From UBA1038 sp964480995 (GTDB taxonomy: Bacteria > Bacillota > Clostridia > Christensenellales > Aristaeellaceae), in assembly GCA_964480995.1 (NCBI GenBank), contig CAYZRZ010000104.1, positions 1 to 7,916 on the forward strand: a DNA stretch of 7,916 nucleotides, written 5' to 3'. The position numbers and the translations under genes were made by a program. Shown here piece after piece: positions 1 to 5,075 of the stretch. The notes under the pieces were generated by a model. The model made no database searches and was not told the DNA's origin. It saw only the letters and a program-made list of their open reading frames with translations. How positions within the stretch are numbered: the stretch's first letter is position 1; every line of letters starts with the position of its first letter.

Positions 1-766
1 CTGTATAGGCTTCCCTCACGTACCAGGGAGCTTTTTTGATATTTCTGCCGATCATCGTTACAGCGTCATTCACCTTCATCTCCCTGGTCATGCCATCAAC
101 AGGAGCATATCCATTGATGTAGAAATTTATAGAAACATTGCCGCTTTTACCGGGTTTCTTGGGAAGATTATCTATTCGAGCATTGCCGGAGTGTTCGGTG
201 CTTTCAATTGATTCCCGATAGCGGTTGGTGGCGGGAATTTTCAGGGTGATCCCTGAGAACCAGTAACTTTGGGGGTTTGGTGGGAGATCATCAGGCATGG
301 TTAAGGTCAAGCTGAAGTCGAGTATATGATTGACATTATCCACATTTACAGATGCTGAAGCTGTGCTTCTTTTGTAGAATGGATCCCAGCCAACCTTATC
401 AATCGATACGCTTGAAGCAAACACCAGGCCCTGTCCGACAGCGGCTGTGGGTGATGGTGTCGGAGTAGGCGTGGGGGTTGGTGTCGGAGTAGGCGTGGGT
501 GAAGGCGTAGGCGTAGGCGAAGGTGTAGGTGAAGGCGTGGGCGAAGGCGTAGGCGTAGGAGTAGGCGTGGGCGAAGGTGTAGGCGAAGGCGTGGGTTCAG
601 GGGTTGATGTCGGCGTCGGTGTCGGGACGCCGCTCAGATCGGGTGCCACGGAATAAGTCAGTGTTCTGCTTAAAAAATACGCGCTGATTGCCTCGGGCGT
701 CATAAAGATGCCCAAAAGCAGCAGAAAAGCGGCAGCAAGGGAAAGAACTTGCTTTATTCTTTTCAT
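1..766 (-). CDS. Secreted protein with Pro-Thr/Ser linker, last visible gene of the riboswitch operon (partial, 3' end off window)
   Basis: 255 codons are visible and the frame is still open at the left edge, so the C-terminus is missing. The ATG at 766 follows a strong AAAGGAGG with a 9-nt spacer. Residues 1-29 form a signal peptide: K-R-I-K, a run of Ala/Leu, then E-A-I-S-A-Y-F. The A-Y-F end resembles the A-x-Y end of the upstream SipW-type leaders but lacks their G-T-L, so either signal peptidase could cut it. Residues 48-107 are an almost perfectly alternating Pro-Thr/Pro-Ser linker of about 30 dipeptides. Residues 108-255 form a compact domain rich in beta-type segments (for example ASASVNVDNVNHILDFSLTL and NVSINFYINGYAPV) that I cannot place in a family. 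It is the fifth gene of the operon, 44 bp after the fourth. The linker suggests a domain held away from the membrane, through the wall or on a fibre; this is inference. A C-terminal anchor, if any, lies outside the window. Confidence 0.85.
   Translation of the reverse strand, partial: MKRIKQVLSLAAAFLLLLGIFMTPEAISAYFLSRTLTYSVAPDLSGVPTPTPTSTPEPTPSPTPSPTPTPTPTPSPTPSPTPSPTPTPSPTPTPTPTPTPTPTPSPTAAVGQGLVFASSVSIDKVGWDPFYKRSTASASVNVDNVNHILDFSLTLTMPDDLPPNPQSYWFSGITLKIPATNRYRESIESTEHSGNARIDNLPKKPGKSGNVSINFYINGYAPVDGMTREMKVNDAVTMIGRNIKKAPWYVREAYT
446..625 (-). repeat. Degenerate hexamer tandem repeat encoding the (Pro-Thr/Ser)n linker
   Basis: These 180 bp consist of about 30 imperfect 6-bp units. The top strand reads variants of GGCGTA/GGCGTG/GGCGAA; the coding minus strand reads CCN-ACN or CCN-TCN. 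Third positions vary, so the amino acid pattern is kept better than the DNA, but the tract could still gain or lose units by slippage in multiples of two residues. Confidence 0.9.
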
Positions 767-810
767 GCCAGCCGCCCTCCTTTCATAATAAACAAAAAAT
801 CCGGGTCAAT

Positions 811-1368
811 TCAGTTCATGGACTCGGCGGAGACAGACAGGCTGATCGCGTAAGTCGCGCCGGAGGCCGCGATTGCGGTCTGTGCCGCGCTGTCACCGGT
901 GTCATTCCATTGCGCTGTGAGCTTATACTGAATCGTCTGTTTTGCCCCGGCCGGAAAAATGATCCCGCCGGCGGCCAGTTCCCCGGAACTGATGGTCGCG
1001 GCAGGGGTCCCGCTTTCTGAGGAAACATTGTACAGGCGGAAAACCAGCCCGGGCATCGCGTTCAAGGCCTGTGCCATGCCGCTTGACGCGATGGACGCGG
1101 ACAGATTGTAGTCGCAAACCTCCGTCGCGCTGTTTGTGTTGGTCAGTTCAAAACGGTAGAGTTCTTTCTCCCCGTCCCCGGGAGCCAGCGCCAGGCCTCT
1201 GAGGCCCAGGTCATAGGAGGTGGATTTTTCATCCGCGTTGAATAAAAAGACGCGCGTATAGAGCCTGCCCCGCGCTTCACTTTGCCTTGTGTAAATGGCA
1301 AGGGAGCCGGAGCTCATGAAGGTGATCACCAATAGCAATAAAAAAACGGGAACAGTATATTTTTTCAT
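811..1368 (-). CDS. SipW-dependent-type signal peptide protein, TasA/camelysin-like (paralogue 4)
   Basis: 185 residues from the ATG at 1368. This start has TAAGGA 10-11 nt upstream; the in-frame ATG at 1398 lacks a ribosome binding site and would put ten charged residues before the leader. The signal peptide runs M-K-K-Y, then a hydrophobic stretch, then S-G-S-L-A-I-Y (residues 20-26), matching SipW-processed TasA-type proteins with cutting after Ala. The mature part follows the plan of the three upstream genes: a V-F-L-F strand near 40, L-A-P-G near 61-64, Y-R-F-E-L-T-N near 71-77, a Y-K-L-T-A-Q-W-N-D strand near 148-156 and a short A-I-S-L-S-V strand at the end. It has one Cys (C85), so no internal disulfide. 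The likely role is a secreted fibre or matrix subunit, inferred from the family. It is the most divergent of the four paralogues. Confidence 0.85.
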   Translation of the reverse strand: MKKYTVPVFLLLLVITFMSSGSLAIYTRQSEARGRLYTRVFLFNADEKSTSYDLGLRGLALAPGDGEKELYRFELTNTNSATEVCDYNLSASIASSGMAQALNAMPGLVFRLYNVSSESGTPAATISSGELAAGGIIFPAGAKQTIQYKLTAQWNDTGDSAAQTAIAASGATYAISLSVSAESMN

Positions 1369-1416
1369 CGGATTTGCATCCTTATCACGCGCGTTCATTT
1401 TGAAAAGGCTGTCCGC

Positions 1417-1938
1417 TTATTGATAGCCGGATACGCGAATAGAGATTGCCTGGGGGTCAAAGGACTCCTGTGTCATGCCGCCAAGCAGGGCTATGTCCGC
1501 GTCCACCCAGGTCAGAGTGACCTTGTAATTGTGGGTTTCCTGCACATTCGCGGCCAAATCAAAGCCTGCTGCCTCCAGTGTGCCTGTATCCGAGCTGCGC
1601 AGCAGGGTGCTGCCGCCGTACAGATCCGCCCGCAGCTTGCCGGTGCCCGCGAGCGACGAGGGGTAGGAGATGCTGATCAATACCTTCAGCGGCACCTGCG
1701 CGGTACCGCCGCTGTTGTAATTTCTCACCGAGAAGGCATAGCTGGCGCTTTCCCCCGGTGCCAGGCTTGTATGGCCGAGGGCGGATTCCACCTCGAAAGC
1801 GTAATACTTGGGGCCGACCCATCCGCTTGAAAACAGGCCGGCCTGCTTAACATAAGCGGCCAGCGTTGTGCCCGTCCATGCTGATATGATCAGCAGGATC
1901 ATTGCCAGAATAATCTTGAATCGTTTTGATCTAAACAT
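1417..1938 (-). CDS. SipW-dependent-type signal peptide protein, TasA/camelysin-like (paralogue 3)
   Basis: 173 residues from the ATG at 1938. This start has AGGGGGA 6 nt upstream, and it overlaps the preceding stop by 8 bp (ATGTTTAG), suggesting translational coupling. A longer frame up to 2034 exists but adds 32 polar residues inside the preceding gene and would bury the signal peptide. The leader is F-R-S-K-R-F-K, a hydrophobic run, then T-G-T-T-L-A-A-Y (22-29), the SipW-type motif. The mature domain carries K-Y-Y-A-F (44-48), L-A-P-G-E-S (59-64), Y-A-F-S-V-R-N (67-73), A-Q-V-P-L (80-84) and Y-K-V-T-L-T-W-V-D (138-146). These closely match the first gene of the operon, which has Y-E-V-T-L-T-W-V-D and S-E-V-P-L. 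It is therefore a tandem-duplicate subunit. No catalytic motif is visible; the role is structural by inference. Confidence 0.87.
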   Translation of the reverse strand: MFRSKRFKIILAMILLIISAWTGTTLAAYVKQAGLFSSGWVGPKYYAFEVESALGHTSLAPGESASYAFSVRNYNSGGTAQVPLKVLISISYPSSLAGTGKLRADLYGGSTLLRSSDTGTLEAAGFDLAANVQETHNYKVTLTWVDADIALLGGMTQESFDPQAISIRVSGYQ

Positions 1939-2458
1939 GCTGTGTCCCCCTGATATAGATCGATAGAGGGAGGATGGATCTGCCCGACATGACGGATTGT
2001 CGTGCCGCTTCGCTGTCGGGCCAGCTGAATACAAGGGAGAACATCTTTTCCTCGGGAACAGAGGCCGTGAACGCCTTGCTCTGGCTGTAGCTCAGGCGGC
2101 CTGACGCGTCCGCGGCACCGACCTGCCGGCCTTCTTCTGTCAGGCTGATCAGGATACCCGGCAAAGCCTGATAGACCGATGAAAAATCGGCCTCGATCAC
2201 CAGGTCCATATCCACTTCGCTGTGCCTGCCCTCGCCGGCTGAGTTGCTGATATTGAAGTAATAGCTGACTGTGTCGCCCGGGGCGATCCACAGGTCAAAC
2301 TCATCGGCGCTGCCCCTGCCCACATCCAGCACGAAGCGCTTGGCAACGATCGGCACAGCTCGTAATTCGACCGTGCTGGTGTAGATGGCCAGTGTGCCCG
2401 CGTTAAGGGAGGTCACGATCATCAGCAGAAGCATTGTGATGATCAACGCTTTTCTCAT
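1931..2458 (-). CDS. SipW-dependent-type signal peptide protein, TasA/camelysin-like (paralogue 2)
   Basis: 175 residues. Two in-frame ATGs lie at 2464 and 2458. The AAAGGAGG is only 2 nt from the first but 8 nt from the second, so 2458 is chosen. The leader M-R-K-A-L, hydrophobic run, then N-A-G-T-L-A-I-Y (19-26) is nearly identical to that of the first gene (T-A-G-T-L-A-V-Y, preceded by I-V-T-S-L in both). The mature part has K-R-F-V-L (40-44), I-A-P-G-D-T (58-63), Y-Y-F-N-I-S-N (66-72), S-E-V-D-M (80-84) and F-S-L-V-F-S-W-P-D (140-148), ending with a strand I-Y-I-R. No cysteine is present. It starts 52 bp after the stop of gene 1 and overlaps gene 3. It is a secreted, probably matrix-forming subunit; family membership is firm within this operon, while the TasA-like label rests on the leader type, size and beta-rich pattern. 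Confidence 0.87.
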   Translation of the reverse strand: MRKALIITMLLLMIVTSLNAGTLAIYTSTVELRAVPIVAKRFVLDVGRGSADEFDLWIAPGDTVSYYFNISNSAGEGRHSEVDMDLVIEADFSSVYQALPGILISLTEEGRQVGAADASGRLSYSQSKAFTASVPEEKMFSLVFSWPDSEAARQSVMSGRSILPLSIYIRGTQHV

Positions 2459-2510
2459 GGTCATGACCTCCTTTGCGAGCGCTTATTAATAAATTTACTC
2501 TGGTAAGATA

Positions 2511-3089
2511 TCAGTTGTTGCCGTTGCCGTTGCCATTGCCACTGTTCGAAGTGAGTGCCTGTGTTGCCGTTACGCTAATCTTCAAACCATCACCGTAGGT
2601 CGGGGGGGTCATGGCTGTTGTGGATTGATTGGCGTCCTTATCGTCCACCCAAGTTAGGGTCACTTCGTATTCGTGTGTATCTTTTTTCTTCTGATCCAAT
2701 TGGTCTTTTGCTACATATGTAAAGCTTCCGTTCTTTGTGCTATCGAGGACTTCATTAGAACCTTTCTTTCTGAGTTCGGCAGTAAGACCGATCATATCCT
2801 TAGCCTTGCTGATATCAACTGTGATAGTGTAATTGAGCGGCACTTCTGACTGTGTTCCTTGCCCTTCAAAGTTGGATACCGAGAAACCGCTTTTCTGAGA
2901 CTCAGTGGGAGCCAGTTTGATAGGGTTTAATACGGTTCCGGTTCCGCCTTGTGCACTGAAGGCGAACTTTTTAACAGCTACTTCGCCTGCGAGGTCTACA
3001 GACTTGGTGTACACGGCCAGGGTGCCAGCGGTGAGGGAGGTGACGATCGCCAGGGCCAGCAGGGCGAACAGGAGGGGTTTCTTTTTCAT
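2511..3089 (-). CDS. SipW-dependent-type signal peptide protein, TasA/camelysin-like (paralogue 1, first gene after riboswitch)
   Basis: 192 residues from the ATG at 3089; a GTG at 3104 would add five residues (V-K-Y-Q-I). Neither start has a strong Shine-Dalgarno (only an A-rich AAGAAAGTGAAG lies upstream), unlike the other genes of the operon. The leader is M-K-K-K-P, hydrophobic run, then S-L-T-A-G-T-L-A-V-Y (18-27), the classic SipW-type motif, with cutting expected after A25. The mature domain shows K-K-F-A-F (40-44), L-A-P-T-E-S (59-64), F-S-V-S-N (69-73), S-E-V-P-L (81-85) and Y-E-V-T-L-T-W-V-D-D (141-150). It ends in an unusual Ser-Gly-Asn tail, N-S-G-N-G-N-G-N-G-N-N, from a GTTGCC hexamer run. 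Lys content is higher than in the paralogues. As first gene after the c-di-GMP switch it is probably the main subunit (inference). Confidence 0.88.
   Translation of the reverse strand: MKKKPLLFALLALAIVTSLTAGTLAVYTKSVDLAGEVAVKKFAFSAQGGTGTVLNPIKLAPTESQKSGFSVSNFEGQGTQSEVPLNYTITVDISKAKDMIGLTAELRKKGSNEVLDSTKNGSFTYVAKDQLDQKKKDTHEYEVTLTWVDDKDANQSTTAMTPPTYGDGLKISVTATQALTSNSGNGNGNGNN
2517..2541 (-). repeat. Short GTTGCC/GTTGCC-like hexamer run encoding a Gly-Asn tail
   Basis: Four near-identical hexamers at the 3' end of the first paralogue give the G-N-G-N-G-N-N tail. The other paralogues lack it, so it is probably a local slippage expansion. Confidence 0.7.
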
Positions 3090-3176
3090 GATTTGGTACT
3101 TCACTTTCTTTTTTATTTGGGTTTGCTTCCATGGAGATTCCGGGGATCAGTTTCTTAAGAGAACAGGATGGACGGA

Positions 3177-3191
3177 TTACACAGCGCGCAT
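3177..3191 (-). other. Possible four-codon leader ORF with a strong ribosome binding site
   Basis: On the minus strand AAGGAGAG (about 3197-3204) precedes ATG-CGC-GCT-GTG-TAA. This is the best Shine-Dalgarno in the leader, yet it serves only a 4-residue frame (M-R-A-V) about 90 nt before the first real gene, whose own site is weak. It may be a translated leader or just chance; no longer conserved-looking frame starts here. Confidence 0.3.
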
Positions 3192-3210
3192 ACGTCTCTC
3201 TCCTTCTCAT

Positions 3211-3252
3211 AAAAATTGATCCACCAGCACGGCGCTGAGCGCCGCAATGTGG
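3211..3252 (-). terminator. Hairpin plus U-run after the riboswitch (possible expression platform)
   Basis: Reading the minus strand, CGGCGC-TCA-GCGCCG forms a perfect 6-bp GC stem. It can be extended by imperfect pairing of CCACATTG with TGCTGGTGG. ATCAATTTTT follows, so five Us lie six bases past the extended stem. The 5' arm begins at 3252, two bases inside the final GTTGCC of the riboswitch, so ligand-stabilised aptamer folding could compete with the base of the stem. That arrangement favours an ON switch, but the overlap is small and the U-run is short, so both the terminator call and the direction are tentative. Confidence 0.5.
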
Positions 3253-3330
3253 CAACTGGCTGCCATTCCGCCTCTCGGCGGGGAAGGCCCTGTAGCTTTG
3301 CGTCACAGCCTTTCGGCTGTTTTGCCGTTA
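3251..3330 (-). ncRNA. Cyclic-di-GMP-I riboswitch (GEMM class I)
   Basis: The minus strand carries the class I c-di-GMP aptamer plan in order. First comes GGCAAA (3326-3321). Next is a hairpin ACAGCC-GAAA-GGCTGT with the GAAA tetraloop (3320-3305), then the invariant-looking joining segment GACGCAAAGC (3304-3295) and A-C-A-G-G-G-C-C. A second hairpin follows, CCGCC-GAGA-GGCGG (3281-3268), then ATGGCAGCC-A-GTTGCC, whose final TTGCC closes on the first GGCAA. In this class the GAAA loop docks into the second helix and the bis-guanine ligand sits between the helices. It lies in the 5' leader about 25 bases after the predicted transcription start and 160 bases before the first secreted-protein gene, so c-di-GMP should control the minus operon. 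Identification is by recalled consensus, not a covariance search. Confidence 0.9.
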
Positions 3331-3360
3331 GCACACCCTTGAAGGTGAATCTACGATGTA

Positions 3361-3390
3361 ATAATACTATGGCCGCATGTGGGCTGTCAA
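3361..3390 (-). promoter_or_regulatory. Sigma-A type promoter for the riboswitch operon
   Basis: On the minus strand a perfect TTGACA (3390-3385) and TATTAT (3366-3361) are separated by 18 bp. Transcription would start near 3353-3355, just upstream of the riboswitch, in the right orientation. This is the best promoter match in the window. Confidence 0.8.
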
Positions 3391-3395
3391 CACAT

Positions 3396-3441
3396 TTTCA
3401 AAGAATTTTTTGAAATATTTCTCATTTTTGTGTGAAATATT
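3396..3441. promoter_or_regulatory. Repeats between the divergent promoters (possible operator)
   Basis: The AT-rich stretch between the two -35 boxes has a perfect inverted repeat TTTCAAA-N6-TTTGAAA (3396-3415). It also has a 9-bp direct repeat TGAAATATT at 3411-3419 and 3433-3441, start to start 22 bp, about two helical turns. The spacing would suit a dimeric regulator acting on both operons. AT-rich DNA gives such repeats by chance fairly often, so this is only a candidate. Confidence 0.35.
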
Positions 3442-3456
3442 ACTTTTTCTTTGCTA

Positions 3457-3487
3457 TTGACGGCATCCGGGGTTTTGTGCTTATATT
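3457..3487 (+). promoter_or_regulatory. Probable promoter of the signal peptidase operon
   Basis: TTGACG (3457-3462) is followed by TATATT (3482-3487) at 19 bp, or TTATAT at 18 bp. It lies upstream of the AT-free GGAAGGGG ribosome binding site and inside the 5' part of the longer open frame, which argues that translation starts further downstream. It is a moderate match, weaker than the opposing promoter. Confidence 0.5.
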
Positions 3488-3504
3488 ATTCCATGACAAA
3501 AACC

Positions 3505-3512
3505 GGAAGGGG
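3505..3512 (+). promoter_or_regulatory. Ribosome binding site deciding the GTG start of the signal peptidase
   Basis: GGAAGGGG sits 7 nt before the GTG at 3520. The upstream in-frame TTG (3451) and ATG (3493) have no such site and fall within or directly at the predicted promoter. Confidence 0.65.
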
Positions 3513-3519
3513 CTGCAAA

Positions 3520-4059
3520 GTGCAAGAAGGCAAGGGGCTGTACGCGACCCGGGAAGAGGTAGAGGAACTCCTGTTAAAGACAAGGGAGCTTGCCGACAAT
3601 AAGGGCAGGAAGCCTTCAAATACAGTTAAAAAGAAACTGCCTGCCAAAAAAATCGCCGGGCGTGTTATCTATGGCCTGCTGCTGCTGAGCCTTGCTTTGA
3701 TGCTGGGCAAGATCTGGACGGACAGGATGAACGGCCGCGCGCCCTCGCTGTTTGGCTATCAATCCTATGTGGTGGAGACGGGCAGCATGATCCCTACCCT
3801 GCCCATCGGCAGCACGATCCTGGTGAAGGAGCTGAAGCCGGGGGAACTGCCCGCTGTGGGGGATATCATCACCTACAGCCGTGAAAGCGCGGCCATTACC
3901 CACAGGATCACCCACGAGGTCGTGGGGGAGGATGGCGTCGTTCGCTATCAGACACAGGGCGATAACCCGGATAACTCAGCCGACCCCTGGCTGGTATCCC
4001 TTTCGGATATCAGGGGTGTTGTGGTCTGGCATGTTACGCTTCCCTGGGCCGGAAGGTAG
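3520..4059 (+). CDS. sipW: SipW-like (ER-type) signal peptidase I
   Basis: 179 residues from the GTG at 3520. It is a membrane protease of family S26B that removes signal peptides from translocated proteins at the outer membrane face; SipW-type members process TasA-like proteins. A basic, helix-prone segment (1-44) leads to one TM helix (about 45-64, GLLLLSLALMLG). The nucleophile motif is E-T-G-S-M-I-P-T (Ser89), followed by P-I-G-S and V-G-D-I-I-T-Y (113-119). The general base is His128 in I-T-H-R-I, where ordinary bacterial SPase I has Lys. The last box is Q-G-D-N-P-D-N-S-A-D (146-155). All catalytic residues are present, so it should be active. Oddity: the protein stops at V-V-W-H-V-T-L-P-W-A-G-R, so the C-terminal TM helix usual in SipW relatives is absent, and no other frame continues it. 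It diverges from the operon of SipW-type substrates and is 5 bp from the next gene. Confidence 0.9.
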   Translation: MQEGKGLYATREEVEELLLKTRELADNKGRKPSNTVKKKLPAKKIAGRVIYGLLLLSLALMLGKIWTDRMNGRAPSLFGYQSYVVETGSMIPTLPIGSTILVKELKPGELPAVGDIITYSRESAAITHRITHEVVGEDGVVRYQTQGDNPDNSADPWLVSLSDIRGVVVWHVTLPWAGR

Positions 4060-4064
4060 GCGGT

Positions 4065-5075
4065 ATGAAAAAGATACTTCATTATAAGAAGCGCTCCCGT
4101 CACGAGGACGCGCCTGACCCGGTCCAGTTTGTCGCGCAGATCACCAATGTGGATTCAGCGGAGGTCTACCAGTATCCCGGCGGCGCTGAAGAAAAGGTGC
4201 TGCGGGAGATCAGCTTTGATATCCGGCGGGGGGAGTGCTGGTGTCTGGTCGGCAGCGAGGCCTTTGAGATCGAGCTGCTGCTTGAGATCATCGGCAGCGT
4301 GCGCCCCTATGACAAGGGGCGGATCATTCTGGCCGAGCGGGGCATGATGCGCAAGAAGCGCAAGGTGCTGCCCCACGTGTTTTTCATTTCGGACAGCGAT
4401 GTGATCTACCCCAACATGAACACATTGGAGTACCTGATGGTTGCCACCGCCAATATGCCCGGCGAGGCCGCGGGGCGGCAGGCTCATATCCTGCAGCGCC
4501 TGCTGGATACCGGGCTTTACTACCTGACGCTGACGCCCATCAAGTACCTCTCCCGCGCGCAGAAGGCTGTGATCAGCCTGCTGGCCGCCAGCTTCACTAT
4601 GTCTCTGCTGATTATTTTTTCCGTTCCTCAGCTCCAGTTTGACAGCCGCCTGGCAAAGGGCATCCGGGGGATCACGAATATCATCACCAAAGGCGGCGGG
4701 GCCGTCCTGATCGGCACCAAGGATCTGGCCATGGCGCAGGAAGCCGGCACCCACGCTGCTTTCCTAATCAATGGCAGGGTCACCCACAGCGGGTCCGTGC
4801 GGGATGTGATGGCGAAGCTTGACAAGCGCGTCTATATTGTCACCTGCGACAGCGCGGAGGCCTTCGCGCAAAAGCTCAAGGAGCTGGAGCCCGCCCTGTA
4901 TGCCTCCGCGCGCGGGCGGGAAGTTCAGGTGTTTGATTACCGAGACACCCCGATCGACCAGAGCGGGTTCCTCAGGCTGGTTGAGCAGACGGGGGAAACC
5001 ATCGACACTGTATTGACCAGCCATAAAACGCTGGAAAACGCGTATCTGGAGGCGCTGAGCAGCCATGATCTATAA
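4065..5075 (+). CDS. ABC-type ATPase homologue with degenerate motifs (probable pseudo-ATPase)
   Basis: 336 residues. The ABC fold is recognisable from position and spacing: V-L-R-E-I-S-F-D-I-R-R-G-E (45-57), G-S-V-R-P-Y-D-K-G-R-I (77-87), L-I-N-G-R-V (234-239) and a C-terminal T-L-E-N-A-Y-L-E-A-L typical of ABC-2-type ATPases. Every nucleotide motif is altered. Walker A reads L-V-G-S-E-A-F-E-I-E-L-L (61-72) with no G-K-S/T. The Q-loop position is F-I-S-D. The signature is L-S-R-A-Q (162-166). Walker B reads L-L-I-I-F-S-V-P (181-188), F-S replacing D-E. The switch His is Lys in G-T-K-D (217-220). The frame is intact and overlaps the next gene by 11 bp, so this is not a decaying gene but probably a non-hydrolysing partner of the permease. 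ATP binding or hydrolysis is unlikely; function unknown. The gene follows the signal peptidase by 5 bp. Confidence 0.85.
   Translation: MKKILHYKKRSRHEDAPDPVQFVAQITNVDSAEVYQYPGGAEEKVLREISFDIRRGECWCLVGSEAFEIELLLEIIGSVRPYDKGRIILAERGMMRKKRKVLPHVFFISDSDVIYPNMNTLEYLMVATANMPGEAAGRQAHILQRLLDTGLYYLTLTPIKYLSRAQKAVISLLAASFTMSLLIIFSVPQLQFDSRLAKGIRGITNIITKGGGAVLIGTKDLAMAQEAGTHAAFLINGRVTHSGSVRDVMAKLDKRVYIVTCDSAEAFAQKLKELEPALYASARGREVQVFDYRDTPIDQSGFLRLVEQTGETIDTVLTSHKTLENAYLEALSSHDL

Noticed and set aside
446..625. Tandem repeat considered as a CRISPR array or VNTR locus
   Set aside because: The units are 6 bp without spacers and lie in frame inside a secreted protein, so it is a coding linker.
447..656. 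Forward open frame of Gly-Val/Gly-Glu repeats
   Set aside because: It is the antisense shadow of the Pro-Thr/Ser linker; it has no ribosome binding site and is entirely low complexity.
1369..1398. Upstream ATG for paralogue 4 at 1398
   Set aside because: It has no Shine-Dalgarno and adds charged residues before a normal signal peptide start at 1368.
1420..1830. Forward open frame opposite paralogue 3
   Set aside because: It is an antisense shadow in GC-rich coding DNA without a ribosome binding site or recognisable protein.
1417..2034. Long form of paralogue 3 starting at 2034
   Set aside because: The extension lies inside the preceding gene and would place polar residues before the signal peptide; the ATG at 1938 has a good ribosome binding site.
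2971..3306. Minus-strand open frame across the riboswitch and first gene
   Set aside because: It is out of frame with paralogue 1, rich in Arg and Pro, and overlaps the structured leader; treated as chance.
3451..3519. TTG start of the signal peptidase frame at 3451
   Set aside because: This stretch contains the predicted -35 and -10 boxes; the GTG at 3520 has a well-placed GGAAGGGG.
4155..4754. 199-residue minus-strand frame opposite the ATPase homologue
   Set aside because: The composition is that of an antisense shadow; the plus frame has clear ABC homology and gene coupling.
4065..5075. ATPase homologue as a decayed pseudogene
   Set aside because: The frame is intact over 336 codons, it overlaps the next gene by 11 bp and keeps the C-terminal ABC-2 pattern; loss of motifs looks like specialisation, though this is not proven.
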